The notes under the pieces are model-generated. The model saw only the letters and a program-made list of their open reading frames with translations, ran no database searches and was not told the DNA's origin. A program made the position numbers and the translations under genes. A stretch of DNA of 58,000 nt from Adiantum capillus-veneris (Eukaryota > Streptophyta > Polypodiopsida > Polypodiales > Pteridaceae): contig CM043966.1 of assembly GCA_014529385.2 (NCBI GenBank), positions 101,293,587-101,351,586 of the forward strand, written 5' to 3'. Shown one piece after another: positions 29,863 to 41,459 of this stretch. The first letter of the stretch is position 1. Every line of letters starts with the position of its first letter.

Positions 29863-30477
29863 TTCATAAGGCCCTTCACTTTCATCTTCAACCTCATTCG
29901 CAAATGCAACTAAACCAAACTCCTGGATTTATTTGTCCATCAAAAGAAGTGCAACATCAGCATCCTCATCACTGCTGGTAGTGCTATCAATGTGCTCATC
30001 TGTCACCGTGGAAGAGTCTTCATCACTAGACTCATCCTCATCTTCATAAATCTCCTCTAATCGTTTCCTTGTGTCCATATTATAAAGCTTCTTGGTACCT
30101 ATCTTTCCATAGAGGCTAATCGTACCATGTCGCCAATCTTGAACAGCTCCCACTGCACGTAACCATGGTCTGCCCAGTATATTAGGATATGCTCCCAACC
30201 CTGCTGGCATCACATGAAAATCAACCACTTCCTTTGCATCATATGCCTCCACTTCTAAGCTCTTTACAACACCCAAGCATTTTACTTTTTGATGGTTTGC
30301 CAATCTAATCCGAAAACCTGACACCCCAGCCACTGTGAGACCCATCTTCTCAATGCATGAGTGTGTTATGACGCATATTTGGGCTCCGCCATCCACATAA
30401 ACTTGTCTCAAATTTTTCCTTTTATGCCACACATCTACTATTGGACAAATGTCTGGTAGCTCATCCATTGCCAACAT
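29863..30477 (-). pseudogene. B2 retropepsin and acidic linker
   Basis: Box YVDGGAQICVI (Asp-Gly-Gly) near 30,390, then NILGRPWLRAVGAVQDW; followed by an acidic linker (YEDEDESSDED). A stop near 29,929 interrupts the linker. Contains the empty site for the B1 MITE. Confidence 0.82.
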
Positions 30478-30483
30478 CTTTAC

Positions 30484-31944
30484 TCAACCTCTCTCTGGCT
30501 CTTTCTCCATTGGGTTAACCATCCTCTTCCACTGTCGCTTTAGCTTAGGCACCATCTCTATAAGCTGCCCAAAAGTAACATCTGCCTTCCTGCTCGTCAG
30601 ATCCTCCTTCAAGTCATAGCTTAATTGCCCATCCCCTAGTGGAAAATCTGAAACATGAAACTTTCGACGAGCTCTCCTTTTCCTCTTGGCCTTGACATCC
30701 TTGCCTTCATGGCTTTTTCCCTTCTTCTTACTAGGACCTGAGGCACTTGTTCCTTCCTTATCCTCTGTATTCCTCTTCCCAATAGAAATCACTAATGTAT
30801 CCTCTAGCTTTGATGCGTTCTCCAAGGTGACTACACTTAGCACTTTTGTCTTTCCCTTTTCCACTTGGGTCAGTCCACTCGTTCCTTCGTCTCCCTTAAT
30901 TTCGATGCCATAATCATTTGACCTAGTTAGCACCTGTCTTGGCAATGGATACTTGTCTCCCCCCATCCTTGGTGGCTTATCACATTGCGGGCTGATGTGA
31001 CTCAACTCTCCACAATTATAACATGCGTGTGTCTGCCTCCAGTACCTACCATTGCTTTGTCCAACACCATTCCTAGGCCTTTCTTCACCTCTTGGCTGAT
31101 TTTCAAACCTCCCTCGACCTCGATTATTTCCCACTTGACCTAGCATGTTTAGGTTGAGATTCTTCATCAAATCTACCACTTGCCTCATGTCTTGCCTTAG
31201 CCCATCATCTTGCACCGATGTAGTGACCACTGCTGACATAACCTGAGTAGTAACAGGAACCACTGGTTCATGATGAACCTCTGACATGTGACCTTGTAAA
31301 GACTCTATCGGCTGAAATTCAGACCTTATGGGCAAAGACTCCACCCCTAACTAGCTCATTTTCCTCAACTTCCACTCTTTGTTCCTTGCTACCTCTAGTG
31401 CATCTTCATATGTCCTAGGCTTCTTTAGCTCCACTCTCCAACGTATATTCTCCCAAATACCAGCCAAGAACCTGTCCTTCTTCATCATGTCAAGCGGGGG
31501 TACCTGTGGTGCTAAGGCCTTGCACATCTGCTCCCATGCCAATGAGAACTTACGTATGTACGCATCTACTAGCTCACCATCCGTTTGCATCAAACCTTGT
31601 ACTTCTTACCACACTTTGTCAGGATCTTCTATCTTCACAAACTCCACTTCCAACCCATGCCTTAGATTGTCCCAACTCAATCTTACAGGTGGATCCGCTG
31701 CACGCAACTCCTCTTCAAATGTTTTGGACCAGACTCGTGCATCACTCTTCAAACAAATTTGGAGAAGACATAACATCTGCGCAGGGTCATGAATCTGGTT
31801 GCTAATGCAAGCAACCTCCATCTTTTCCAAAAATTCTTCCACATCTTCATCACTTCTTCCATGAAACTCCGGATAAGAGAAATCCATGGCTACCCAAGTT
31901 ATAATGCTTTGAGAACCCCTTCGAACACACGTGTAAGAACCCAA
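30484..31944 (-). pseudogene. gag: B2 Gag with zinc knuckle
   Basis: N-terminal Gag domain (FSYPEFHGRSDEDVEEFLEKM, ARVWSKTFEEEL), then VDAYIRKFSLAWEQMC, and a knuckle CYNCGELSHISPQC (CX2CX4HX4C), followed by a basic region (KRKRRARRKFHV). Interrupted by a TAA near 31,606 (VW-stop-EVQ) and a TAG near 31,351 (MS-stop-LGV); B1 has Gln at both sites. Confidence 0.85.
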
Positions 31945-32928
31945 AACTTCTCACTACCCAATCCCCAGAAACTTCAATGGAGCTTAACTTTAGATAAGGA
32001 CAAACACATGCACATCAAATGAGTTTTCATAGTTGATCATCGGAATTACAACAGGAAAAGGACACTCCAAGATCTCTCTTAATCTTCTTGGCCCGAACAT
32101 AAAGACTATGCGCTGCTGGAAAAAAATCTTCCTGGACACATGAACATTTATCTGGATTCTTTGAGTTAAATGAAATGGAGTGAATTGAGGGCCGTTTTGA
32201 TCATCCATTAAAGCCAACCATGAAGCTCCCAAGAAGGCACACCTGACTTAACCTCTGATTTTGCCAAAATTTCAGCAGCATAACAACATAAATGGCTCAA
32301 AATACCAAAAAACCGGCCATCATAACTTGGAAAAATTTTGGCAGAGTTTCCCCAGAAGTAGAGCAGTGTGAACCCAAAATATAGACTGTCTATGTATGCA
32401 TAAACTGCCCACAATATAACCCAAGCATCAATTAGGAATCACTAGTACATAGCCTATGGCGAGGTCACGAAAAGGGTGCTCCAGCTACCTGTATCACCGA
32501 AAGGATCTCCACATTTGAGAATCCCCCAGCTCAATAAAAACCTCACGCTATCGACACTCACACGAAGGCTAATGCAAATCGCGTATAGTCAAGTCTCAGA
32601 AATGACTATCTTCCAGACCTAGTCTCAGAAATGGCTGGGACTACCAAATACAACCAAGTATGGCTCCACAAATGTGTACAATGGCAGTTTCCACAAGTAA
32701 TGTACATTCCAGCAGACAATGCGCTCAAATAGGCGCCAAGTGATGCATACCCACAACAACTGCAAGTGACATCACTCCTAGTATATCACTGTACTCTAGC
32801 TACCTGTACCTGTGTGAATCACCTATACCTGTACCTATCCTTGTAACCTATAACCTGTAACCTGTAACCTGTGACCTGTAATCCCCAATCTCGAAGCTCG
32901 AAGCTCGAAGTAGAAGGTACTCGAAGAA
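31945..32928 (-). other. B2 leader with CCTGTAA and CTCGAAG repeats
   Basis: Non-coding. A heptamer CCTGTAA array at ~32,838-32,885 and three CTCGAAG units at ~32,890-32,911 lie just inside the primer site. A 156 bp segment at 32,101-32,256 is absent from B1. Confidence 0.7.
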
Positions 32929-32948
32929 GATCCTCCATGACGGTGCCA
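32929..32948 (-). promoter_or_regulatory. B2 primer-binding site
   Basis: Minus strand TGGCACCGTCATGGAGGATC, six bases from the LTR. It differs from B1 at several positions, including TGGCGCC to TGGCACC. Confidence 0.65.
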
Positions 32949-32954
32949 AAAGAA

Positions 32955-34097
32955 TGTGAGCGGGATGGAAACACACACAACGCCTCTATAATGACCCGAC
33001 ACACACTCTTGGAATGATACACGCACACATTATGGGGCACCACTCGGCTTACACAACCAGCCTGGCCGAGACAGGAAACACACAGATGGAGTGAGAAGAG
33101 AGAGATTTCCCACTTGCCCACTCAACATTCACACATACACACTCACACACACACTCTCAATTCATCTCAAAGGAGGCAAATTGCTGTTGTTTAGACTCAA
33201 TGAAGCTCATCCCAACACCAATGGGGAAAATAGTTTACACAGTATTGAGGAAATACACCAGATACAACCACAAAGTTAAGCGGAGGATTCACTCACCGGA
33301 GAAGATTACACAGAAAAACATCAAAAAATCTGCGAGGAATTTGGAAAAATGGATAGCTCCATTGCGTCCGGAACGCCCAAAAACCCCACCCTACACTGTC
33401 ACAGTGCTCAAATCCGACCTCGGATGAGCAGTTTAGGGCCAAAAAATGCTTCAAAAACAACAAAAAACACACTTGCGGCTGTTCCTCCTCTCTTCTCCAC
33501 GTTTTTTCTGGTCTTCTCTCTGGTTTTTTAGTTCCCACACTTAGATTTTTTACTTGGGCACCCTTGGCCTTTTAGATGACCTCAAACAGACCCCGAACAG
33601 GCCAAAAACTGACCTCGCAGTGCATAGTTGTCACCTTTTTGCATCATCCGCACACCTGGCACTCAGTTTTTCCAAATAATGCATCCTGCAACCACGTGAA
33701 GTGGCCCCAAAAAGTGGTCCTCATGATGACCTTTCTGCATAAGTATTACAAGAAAACACCCACGTCGTGTCCATACTTCTCCGCGTGCAAGTATTGACCC
33801 CTTTCGACCTCCTGACGCCACTCGATGCCATCTGACGCACCTGCTTACCTCATTTCGTCGGCCCGCGGATAGCTTCCTCGAGAAGTTTTACGCGCTACCA
33901 ACTCCTCCTTATTGTAGAAAAAACACAGTGGTACTGGTAATAGTGAAAATCGATGCACTATGTACACCCTGTCCTACCTGTACACATGTGGGCCCCACGT
34001 AACCACCTGGCTCTGAAAAATGGGCAATTCTTTATTTGATGTACCATGCATGTATATGTACATATGCGCAATCCCTTGCCCAAAAAAACTCCTGACC
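32955..34097 (-). repeat. B2 5' LTR
   Basis: 1,143 bp, equal in length to the partner at 25365-26507. The plus-strand right end is CTCCTGACC followed by the GCGT target duplication. Confidence 0.92.
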
Positions 34098-34101
34098 GCG
34101 T

Positions 34102-34960
34102 CTCAAAAGACTATAGACCACACGATTTGGGGTCAGAATCATCAATTGAAATTGACTCCGGGGACAAAGAATCTAATTTAAATCTTAGTGCAAATGTGGG
34201 GACAAACCATTCAGGGCCCAATAATACCCTAGATTACAATCTATCCAAGGGAGCAGAAGACACAAGTAGAGATTCATCTAGTGGATCTTCACTAGAGATC
34301 TGCCATAATAAAAAAATTAGACAAGAAGAGTAAGAGATGTAAGAGACAACAATAACGAGAAAATGTGCATGCTAGAATCAGTGAAAAGAAATCTACCGTG
34401 TAGAATGGACATGTGATGTTCATCGGAAGTTGTTAGATAATTGGGGTGAATACCTTCAAAGCGTTATGTGGTGTAGTCCACAACCCATTGACATCGCACA
34501 ACTAGAGGCTACCGAGAAGCCAAATTTGAGTCGTACCGTAAGGAGACGACGAAATCGAGAGTTAGCTCAACAACAAAAGGAATCAAAAGTGATATCAATA
34601 TCCATAGAACAACAAGACCCCACAGACTTACACCCTGCACCTAAAAATTTCAAATCCTACACCACAAAGGAACCTAAGATTGTGTATACAAAGGCTCAAA
34701 GAAAACCTATCGATGAAGCAATGGAGTTTATGACAGTCCATCGATAGTTAAGGAAATAGAGTTAGCAGACCCAACAGAAGAGTCCAAACCTGTTTTCAGT
34801 GCCCAAGATCTGACAGAGATTGAGGAGTGTGTACTTGAAGAACTTCTCAAGCAATTCAAGGATATATTTGCTTGGACATATCATGATATGAAGGGTGTTC
34901 CACCTTCCGTTATGCAACACACAATCCCCTTGAATAGCATGGTTAAACCAGTGATAACCG
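34102..34960 (+). pseudogene. Element D: protease-RT linker fragment
   Basis: Plus-strand, frameshifted. A Ser/Asp-rich region (SSIEIDSGDKE), then YTTKEPKIVYTKAQRKP, and after stops LLKQFKDIFAWTYHDMKGVPPSVMQHTIPL, the conserved entry into gypsy RT. Homology ends near 34,960 before the RT core. It begins right after the B2 target duplication, so B1/B2 inserted into or next to it. Confidence 0.7.
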
Positions 34961-37058
34961 TTTTTTGGCTATCCAAAATTGCCATAGTGAGCTATCTCAC
35001 CCTACCAAAATCACCTGAACATTGTGTCTATCCTTACCTTTTCATTGTACATAGGCGTGTGTGAGTTAGGGGACTTTCCCCATATCTTCTTCAAACCCTC
35101 AATTAGCTAGTCACTAGGCTAGTTGAGCCAAAAATAAATAATAATAATAATAATAATAAAAGTATATTATGGACTTTTTTGTGTGTAAATATTTCATTGT
35201 ATATATGGCCTAACTATAGGTACTTTCAGAATTATTTTGGTATTTTATTTAAATATTTATACTTAGGTGTGTGTTTTATTAAACAAATGTACGCCTTCTT
35301 TCATCCTCTTGCACCACAAGTATATTTTTTACCAATGTGTACATACTCTAACCTCATTTTTTTTTTTAATACAAATCATCCCCATATTTTCACCCTCACC
35401 CTCATGAAAACAAAAAAATTGATTTCTACTCCCTTAGTCACGTTTATTATATTATTTTCATTTACTTGCATACCTTTTCCTCTTTCACCAAAAATAATAC
35501 AAAAGAGCGATCATATCATATGATTCCAATATCTTTCTCCATATCCATAATTCTTCCATATTTTTTTAAATATATACTCATTATTCTAACACCATGTGCT
35601 CATTGAGCTAAAATCCATGAATAGTCCATACACTAATCCCACCATGTATATATTTCTTATTTCACCAATGATCCTTCTCCATGAATGTCTAAAGGTAACT
35701 TGGATGCTTTGTATCATGATATGATAAAGGAGGGGCTCACTCTTGGATGCATTGTGAAAATTCAACAAAGGAGGGGGCCACTAAAAGACTTTTGCAGGCA
35801 TTAAAAATAGGTTTTTTGGAGAGATTTAAAACGTCTATCTCTGCTCGAAATTTGAAAAACTGGTCAACAGAGAAAATGTAGTCCACAAGTTGAATAATCA
35901 CCTCAAAATTTTCATGATTTTTAGAGCTACCACTTGTGAGATAGGATTTTTTGAGTGGATCCCAGTCTGCCCACTTTCCTCACAAAGTAACCCATAGTCT
36001 TCTCTCACCTCTTTCCCACTTCCACACACACACACAATCATTCCTATCCATACCTCACTCAAACTTGCAACTTTCATGGCTTCTTTCATCTTCTTCACCA
36101 TTTGCATCTCCCTCTTACTCCATAGCTCAAAAATTATCATCTCTACACACATATAGCTCAATTTCTCTCTATAGATTCAAATTCATATTACCATAACCTC
36201 TTCATCTTTTCACAAAAAGAGAAAACATTAGCAAGTAACCAAGCTTGAGCTTTGCAAAAGGAGGATTTTGATAATGGAAAATTCAACCTTTTCATGGTTG
36301 CAAGAACTACACCGATAGAGTTCTACAACCGCTTCATTCACTGGAGGAGATAGGTGGGAAATTCCCTTTCCATCTTGTGGTTTCCATCAAATTTTGTATA
36401 TTTTCATCCTTCTCTTACTTGTTATCGTTTTATAAATCATGTAATGCACCTTGAGTGCATACGCCATGTATTTTTACCCCATCCTACTAACTACAAACTA
36501 CTACCACTAATGACTAACCCTTCTGGTAAATCGCACCCACTCTACTCTACCTTGGAGTAGGCAACCTCACACAAAAAATCACTCACCTCTCTAGAATATT
36601 CTTTATTGCACCGCAATAATTCTCTCCTCTTGAGCCCACATCCATGTGACTCAAGAGACAAGAGAGCCCCAATCTCATAAGAACATATAAATTTTTTGAT
36701 AAACATGGTTTTCTATGTAAATGTTGATGAGGAGATAATCCTAATAAGGGATCTCCTCACCTGTAAATAGAGCCCTTTTTCCTTTGCAAAAAGAATGATC
36801 TCTACACTATTGCTTACTACTTTGAGCAGGGTTAATTTTATTTGCGAGTTAATCAATTCATGTTTTTTGGCTAAAAGTGATGCTTTTTTGAGTTTATATA
36901 AGCATGGAGCTCTCTCATATGTACGCTCTCTATGGTGGCGTTGAGGTAGGCGAAATAAGTACTGAGAGAAGGAGAGAGAAGAAGGATTAGATAGAGAGAG
37001 AAAAACATAGTTGTGGAATAGAGATATGATAAGGGTGTGAGAGTACGGACAACGAGAG

Positions 37059-37093
<35 letters not shown>

Positions 37094-38880
37094 GGGTGTG
37101 TGAGGGATAGAGAGAGAGAAAATGCCAAAGTGGAAGGGACACCCGAGAGAGAAAATCATTTGCACAATAGTCAAATTGTCATTTGTGCAATGATAGGGAC
37201 ATAATATTCATAGCACATAAATCAAGCATATATTCTTGCACACTCCACTAAATCAGTTAGTGGTGGTCACTTGTGGCACTTGTGGATGCTTTTTGAGATT
37301 TGGGACTACTCATGGCACTAGCATATGCTTTTACCGGTTGCCTAGCAATATTGTGAGTGAAAATTAGACCAACATCTAAATTATTTTCCAGATATTGTGG
37401 GCCTTTTAATATACTCAAGTGAGTTGGATATATGTATTACAAACTCTCTTTACCTCCACATTCTCATATTCATCCAAGTGCTTGTGATTGGAGACTGAAG
37501 TGGTCCTTTAAAAAAAAAAATTACATTTCCATGTGTGAGACAAAGACATAAAGGGTGTTGTTAATGAGTGGATGTATGAGTGGTCAAGAATATTTTTATG
37601 CACTTATATATTGGAACACTCTTTGATGGTCCACAAATGTATCAATCTATTGTTGATTACAACCAATCATTATATCAAGTAATATTTTTATTCCTCTAAT
37701 TGATCCCCTCTATATAAATTCCAGAACTCAATACCACATGCATTTACAAGTTATCCTAATTCCTTTTTTGAGAGAGGTTTAATTCAAAGCTTTCTTTTAT
37801 TAGAAAGACTTTTGTTGTTGCAATGAAGGAGATAGTCTTTTGTGAAAGTGGACGAAGTTGTTTTCATAATCTCCATACTGGTGAACAACCCACAGTTTTT
37901 GTTTTTCACACAGAGAGTAAGACCTCAATAAATTTGTTCATTTCTCAAATGAGCATAACAAAAACAATATCAACCTAATGTATATCAGCCAAAAAATAAG
38001 ATAGGGTCTGAATAGGACCACAATGCATGGTTTATGATAGTGAACATCAAGCCAGGTAATTCTTTCAAAAAATACTACTACTAGAAGAAATCCCTGAGTC
38101 AAAGGTAACATTTGAGCATTCAAACTTCAAGAATTATCTATTCAAATAATATGACATCTTCTATAGCCAAAAAATTACCTAAATAATATAGTGTATCCAT
38201 CCACGTGAAGAATCCAAGGCATTAGTAATCTTAAGAGCATGTTTGACATGCATGCACAGTGTGACTAACAATTCGAGCACATTATATGCTTTCATCAATA
38301 CAACACACTTTTTATACATGTCAAACAAGTCATGATCAAATTGTTAGTCATGACTTTGTTTGCCCATGTGCAGAATGTTACATGCCTTGAACATGCAAAA
38401 ATAGGTGATCACACCTGGAGAGAGGCCCTTGCTTTGGAGTGGATGAAAACAACTCAGGCCTTAGTCCTAGCCACCTTAGACATACCTTGCACTAAGTCCA
38501 ACTTCAAAAGATAACATCTCGGGCATGAAGTTTGTCAACCACTTGTGCTGATTTGGCAAATATACCACATACTGTTGTGTTTTCTTTTGACAGTGCAAGC
38601 ATCGACTTCTACTGTCATGGCTAGGTGGGAGTAGTGACCAATTTGAAATCCTCTCAATATTTTGGAGTGTCAAATAGATGTAGGTATCATGAGGAGTGAG
38701 CACCTCTTTTTATTGACATGTTCAAAGCGACAAACTAAAGAGTTTGTGTTTTATCATGCATGTTGCTCACTTGGTGGTTGAGAGGGCAAGCCAGCACTCC
38801 GGTTAGTGCGGGCAATGGTTGAGGGGGTAGGACATATCCATAGCTACAGTCCCATGCGGGTATCGTTATTTGTGGTAGTA
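34961..38880. other. Non-coding AT-rich region
   Basis: No coding homology found. (AAT)n at ~35,137-35,160; (CA)n at ~37,061-37,092, which generates false minus-strand ORFs of Cys-Val repeats. Parts may be LTRs of unidentified elements, but no TG...CA pair could be matched. Confidence 0.5.
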
Positions 38881-38929
38881 GCTTGAGTGAGTGTAGCATA
38901 GTCCCCATCCCCCGCAAAGCAAAAGTTCC

Positions 38930-39150
38930 TCATGCTTTCCGACCTCATGACTTGGCCATTGTGGAAGACTGTGATGGGGCAATCATAACGAATGGTGGAC
39001 AGGCAATGAGAAACAATGAGCGTCATGCGTCATTGCTTGGTCGAGGGCAGTATGCAACATACCCTCCAACTGTGTATCGAGAGCATTACTGGCCTCATCC
39101 AAGAGTAAGATAGGTAAATCTTTAAAGAGGCCAATTTTCTCCCACATGTC
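38930..39150 (-). pseudogene. ABCB-type ABC transporter nucleotide-binding-domain fragment
   Basis: Minus strand: DLPILLLDEASNALDTQLE (Walker B LLLDEA and D-loop ALD) then ALDQAM, and in another frame MTLIVSHCLSTIRYDCPITV followed by FHNGQVM. The latter matches the H-loop/AHRLSTIRNAD region of plant ABCB (P-glycoprotein) transporters, with His retained and Arg changed to Cys. The frame change falls at a 7 bp tandem duplication (ATGACGC twice, near 39,020). The Walker A and signature motifs are absent. About 70 codons, clearly a dead fragment. Confidence 0.8.
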
Positions 39151-39678
39151 AACCAGACTCCCCAAAAAATTTCCACATCAGATAGCCTACATAGTACACC
39201 ACCATGTTTAAAACTCTAAGCATGCACCTGAATCCAAAACATAAGTAGACTCTAGAGACTAGAGGCTGAAATTTAGACTGTAGAGCCAAGAGATGGGAGG
39301 CAAAAAACATAAGTAGATACTAGAGGTGCCCAAATCTCACACATAGACCACTCCTTGCAAAACCGTTTCATAAATTTGCAACCCGAAACAGTTTTTCCCT
39401 TAAAAAATTCTCGTTGGCTGGTATGGACTCCTTTTCTGTATGCTTCCATACCCAAACCCGCATGGCACTATGGCTTCTTTGTTTCTATCTGCCCAACATC
39501 TGGCCCTCGTGCTCCGCAACCTGTAGAATATCGCAATAATTAAACACATCAATAAAATAAACAGAGCCAATTTAAGCGATTGTGTGGCTTCCCATACAAG
39601 CTGAGAAATGTTTCAACATTTTACTAAAACCTAGATTCACCAAACCTGCATTTTATAACCATCTTGTATGATTGTTCT

Positions 39679-40070
39679 TGTCCTTGTAGATGTCATCAGT
39701 AGAAAAGAGCCTCATGTGATGCCATTTTTGGACCACTGCCCATGTAATCAATGGCTTATAATCAGGATCCCCTACCTTTAACCTCATTCTGTAAAAATTC
39801 ATCAAACTGACCTTCACTTACACCATCTCGAAACATAATTAGACGATTTGACCAGCGCCTTGTCTTCTCACAAAATTCGTGTATGAGCCACCGTACCATC
39901 TCCCTGAGGTATTCAATTATCTCCTCTTTATGTGTTTGTCATGCTTAAGAACTTGCTACATATCTGTTGGCAGTAGGCCAATCCATGTTTGCTACAATCG
40001 CCACAATGGAGGGTCCTACATCATCACCTGGAGGGTTGAGAGGGTTGCACTCTTGAGCCATTGTATAGCA
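39679..40070 (-). pseudogene. Argonaute PIWI-domain fragment
   Basis: Minus strand: PPGDDVGPSIVAIVANMDWP (matches the Argonaute HPxPGEDSSPSIAAVVASxDWP region), then EEIIEYLREMVRWLI, LIMFRDGVSEGQFDEFL (the hallmark YRDGVSEGQF with the second catalytic Asp), and in another frame PDYKPLITWAVVQKWHHMRLF (usually VVQKRHHTRLF). In-frame stops (TAA, TGA) precede EEIIEY; a further TGA and a small deletion of about ten codons follow the NEV. The position of the first catalytic Asp (GADVTHP) reads differently here, so it is probably lost. Nothing downstream matches the rest of PIWI. Confidence 0.85.
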
Positions 40071-40253
40071 GCTGGTTGTAGCCCTGTCCCAGTAGGCGTA
40101 GTAATTATTGGGCTTCATGTTGAATCGCCCATAGACTGGTCCTGTAAGGAATGTTGTGTTGTCTGTAGGGATCGAGAAATGATAGGTTCGCTTTATCCAA
40201 AGCATGTTCAAAATGAAAAATGGTAGGTTATAATTTGGGAAGAAGGTTTTCAA

Positions 40254-41459
40254 GCCGGTTCAAATTATGGAATTTTAGTTATAATATGAGATTGTTAGTG
40301 TGATTATCCCTCTTAAACTTAGAGCAAGCCTGCTCATATGCGTGTGAAACGATTCCAAAGCCGGGTCCACAAAAAATGTTTCCCGAGCCCTGGAACTTGG
40401 CCGGTTTGTGGGTCACCTTCCGCCCAATATTGCCGCAACATTAATTAACGATGGGCCGGCGTTGTCTGATTATGCCATTGCAGCAAACCTGTCATTAGCT
40501 TATGTGTCTTACACGACGTCAGCCTCCTTTGGCCGGGGTGGATACCAGGGTTTCAGAAAATCACCATGTTCATCAAGTCACAACATCGACCCCTTCATTT
40601 TCTTTGAGCTTCTATCGGCGAATCTGCATGTCAGCCACCAGCTACTTGTCTCGCTCAATTTGCAACCATTCACCCATTTCCATTGCAAGCAAATCATGTA
40701 CCATAACCACTCCATGTCATGCTACTTGGCACCTGATCTCACTTTGTGGGACATTGATCATCATACATCAACACAAACACTAGTGAGCCAAGCTACAACT
40801 TATTCATAAAGGTGAAGCTGCAGGGACCGCAGCCAAAGGTAGTTGGGGCATACCGCAAGCTCCTAGTGGTTCTTGTCTGCTCTGTCATTTCCCTTGTCTC
40901 CACCAATCCTTCTATGTCTGCTCTACGGCCTCTCGAGGGTGACGCCGGAGCCGATGCTACTTCATAATTATAGTTGGCCATGTTGAATTGTAGCCCACGC
41001 ATTTCTTGCCCAACATCCCTATTTGCCGGCGCAACCCATCATCTTGCCATGCCCTCCCTGCTCCATCTATAGGATCTACACCGCCTCTTGCACATCTTAC
41101 CATCTCTCCCCCAGCCACTTCAGCTATCGCCGCCCTCTCTGCCTTCTTTTGCACATATTATGTCTGCCTCTCCTCCTCAACCTTCATGTGCCTCTTCCTC
41201 ACCACCCCATCATCTGCTTTCATGATTTTTGCTAGTTCCCATGGTGGGGCGCTAGGGAAGAGATCCGTACCATCACTTAGCTTTCGTTCTTTGCTTCTCT
41301 CTTCTAGATTCATCTGTGTGCATGCGTCTCTATGGCCAAAATCAAGCTCATCCATCAACGGAGCACTGGCGGAGACATTGGCTGCCTATAGTTGTGGGTG
41401 CATGACTCCTCTGTGTCAGCATCAGCTGCCGTAGATACGTCGTTCTCCGCTCAATCATT
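40254..41459. other. Unassigned region, possible gene debris on the minus strand
   Basis: Short minus-strand frames at 40,793-41,002, 40,957-41,154 and 41,158-41,358 follow each other with frame changes. They have an ordinary amino-acid mix (DELDFGHRDACTQMNLEERSK, APPWELAKIMKADDG) and could be one decayed coding segment. I do not recognise it. Confidence 0.3.

Larger units (their letters stand above)
25365..34097 (-). mobile_element. Element B2: full-length but defective Tat-type gypsy element
   Basis: Both LTRs are 1,143 bp (25365-26507 and 32955-34097), flanked by GCGT at 25361-25364 and 34098-34101. Gypsy elements usually make 5 bp duplications; here the fifth base differs. Order (minus): LTR, primer site, leader, Gag, zinc knuckle, PR, RT, RH, second RNase H, integrase, polypurine tract, LTR. 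Many stops, so it cannot make its own proteins. The outer base of the right LTR is C where A is expected. Confidence 0.92.

Noticed and set aside
34046-34101. Start of the element D reading frame within the B2 LTR
   Set aside because: The open frame runs out of the LTR into element D by chance; the true junction is the target duplication at 34,098-34,101.
36713-37174. Minus-strand ORF with Cys-Val runs
   Set aside because: Produced by a (CA)n tract; the flanks show no homology.
40410-40450. Upstream part of Argonaute (minus-strand LINVAAILGGR)
   Set aside because: Resembles the KINxKxGGRN region only weakly and is followed by unrelated sequence; not enough to extend the fragment.
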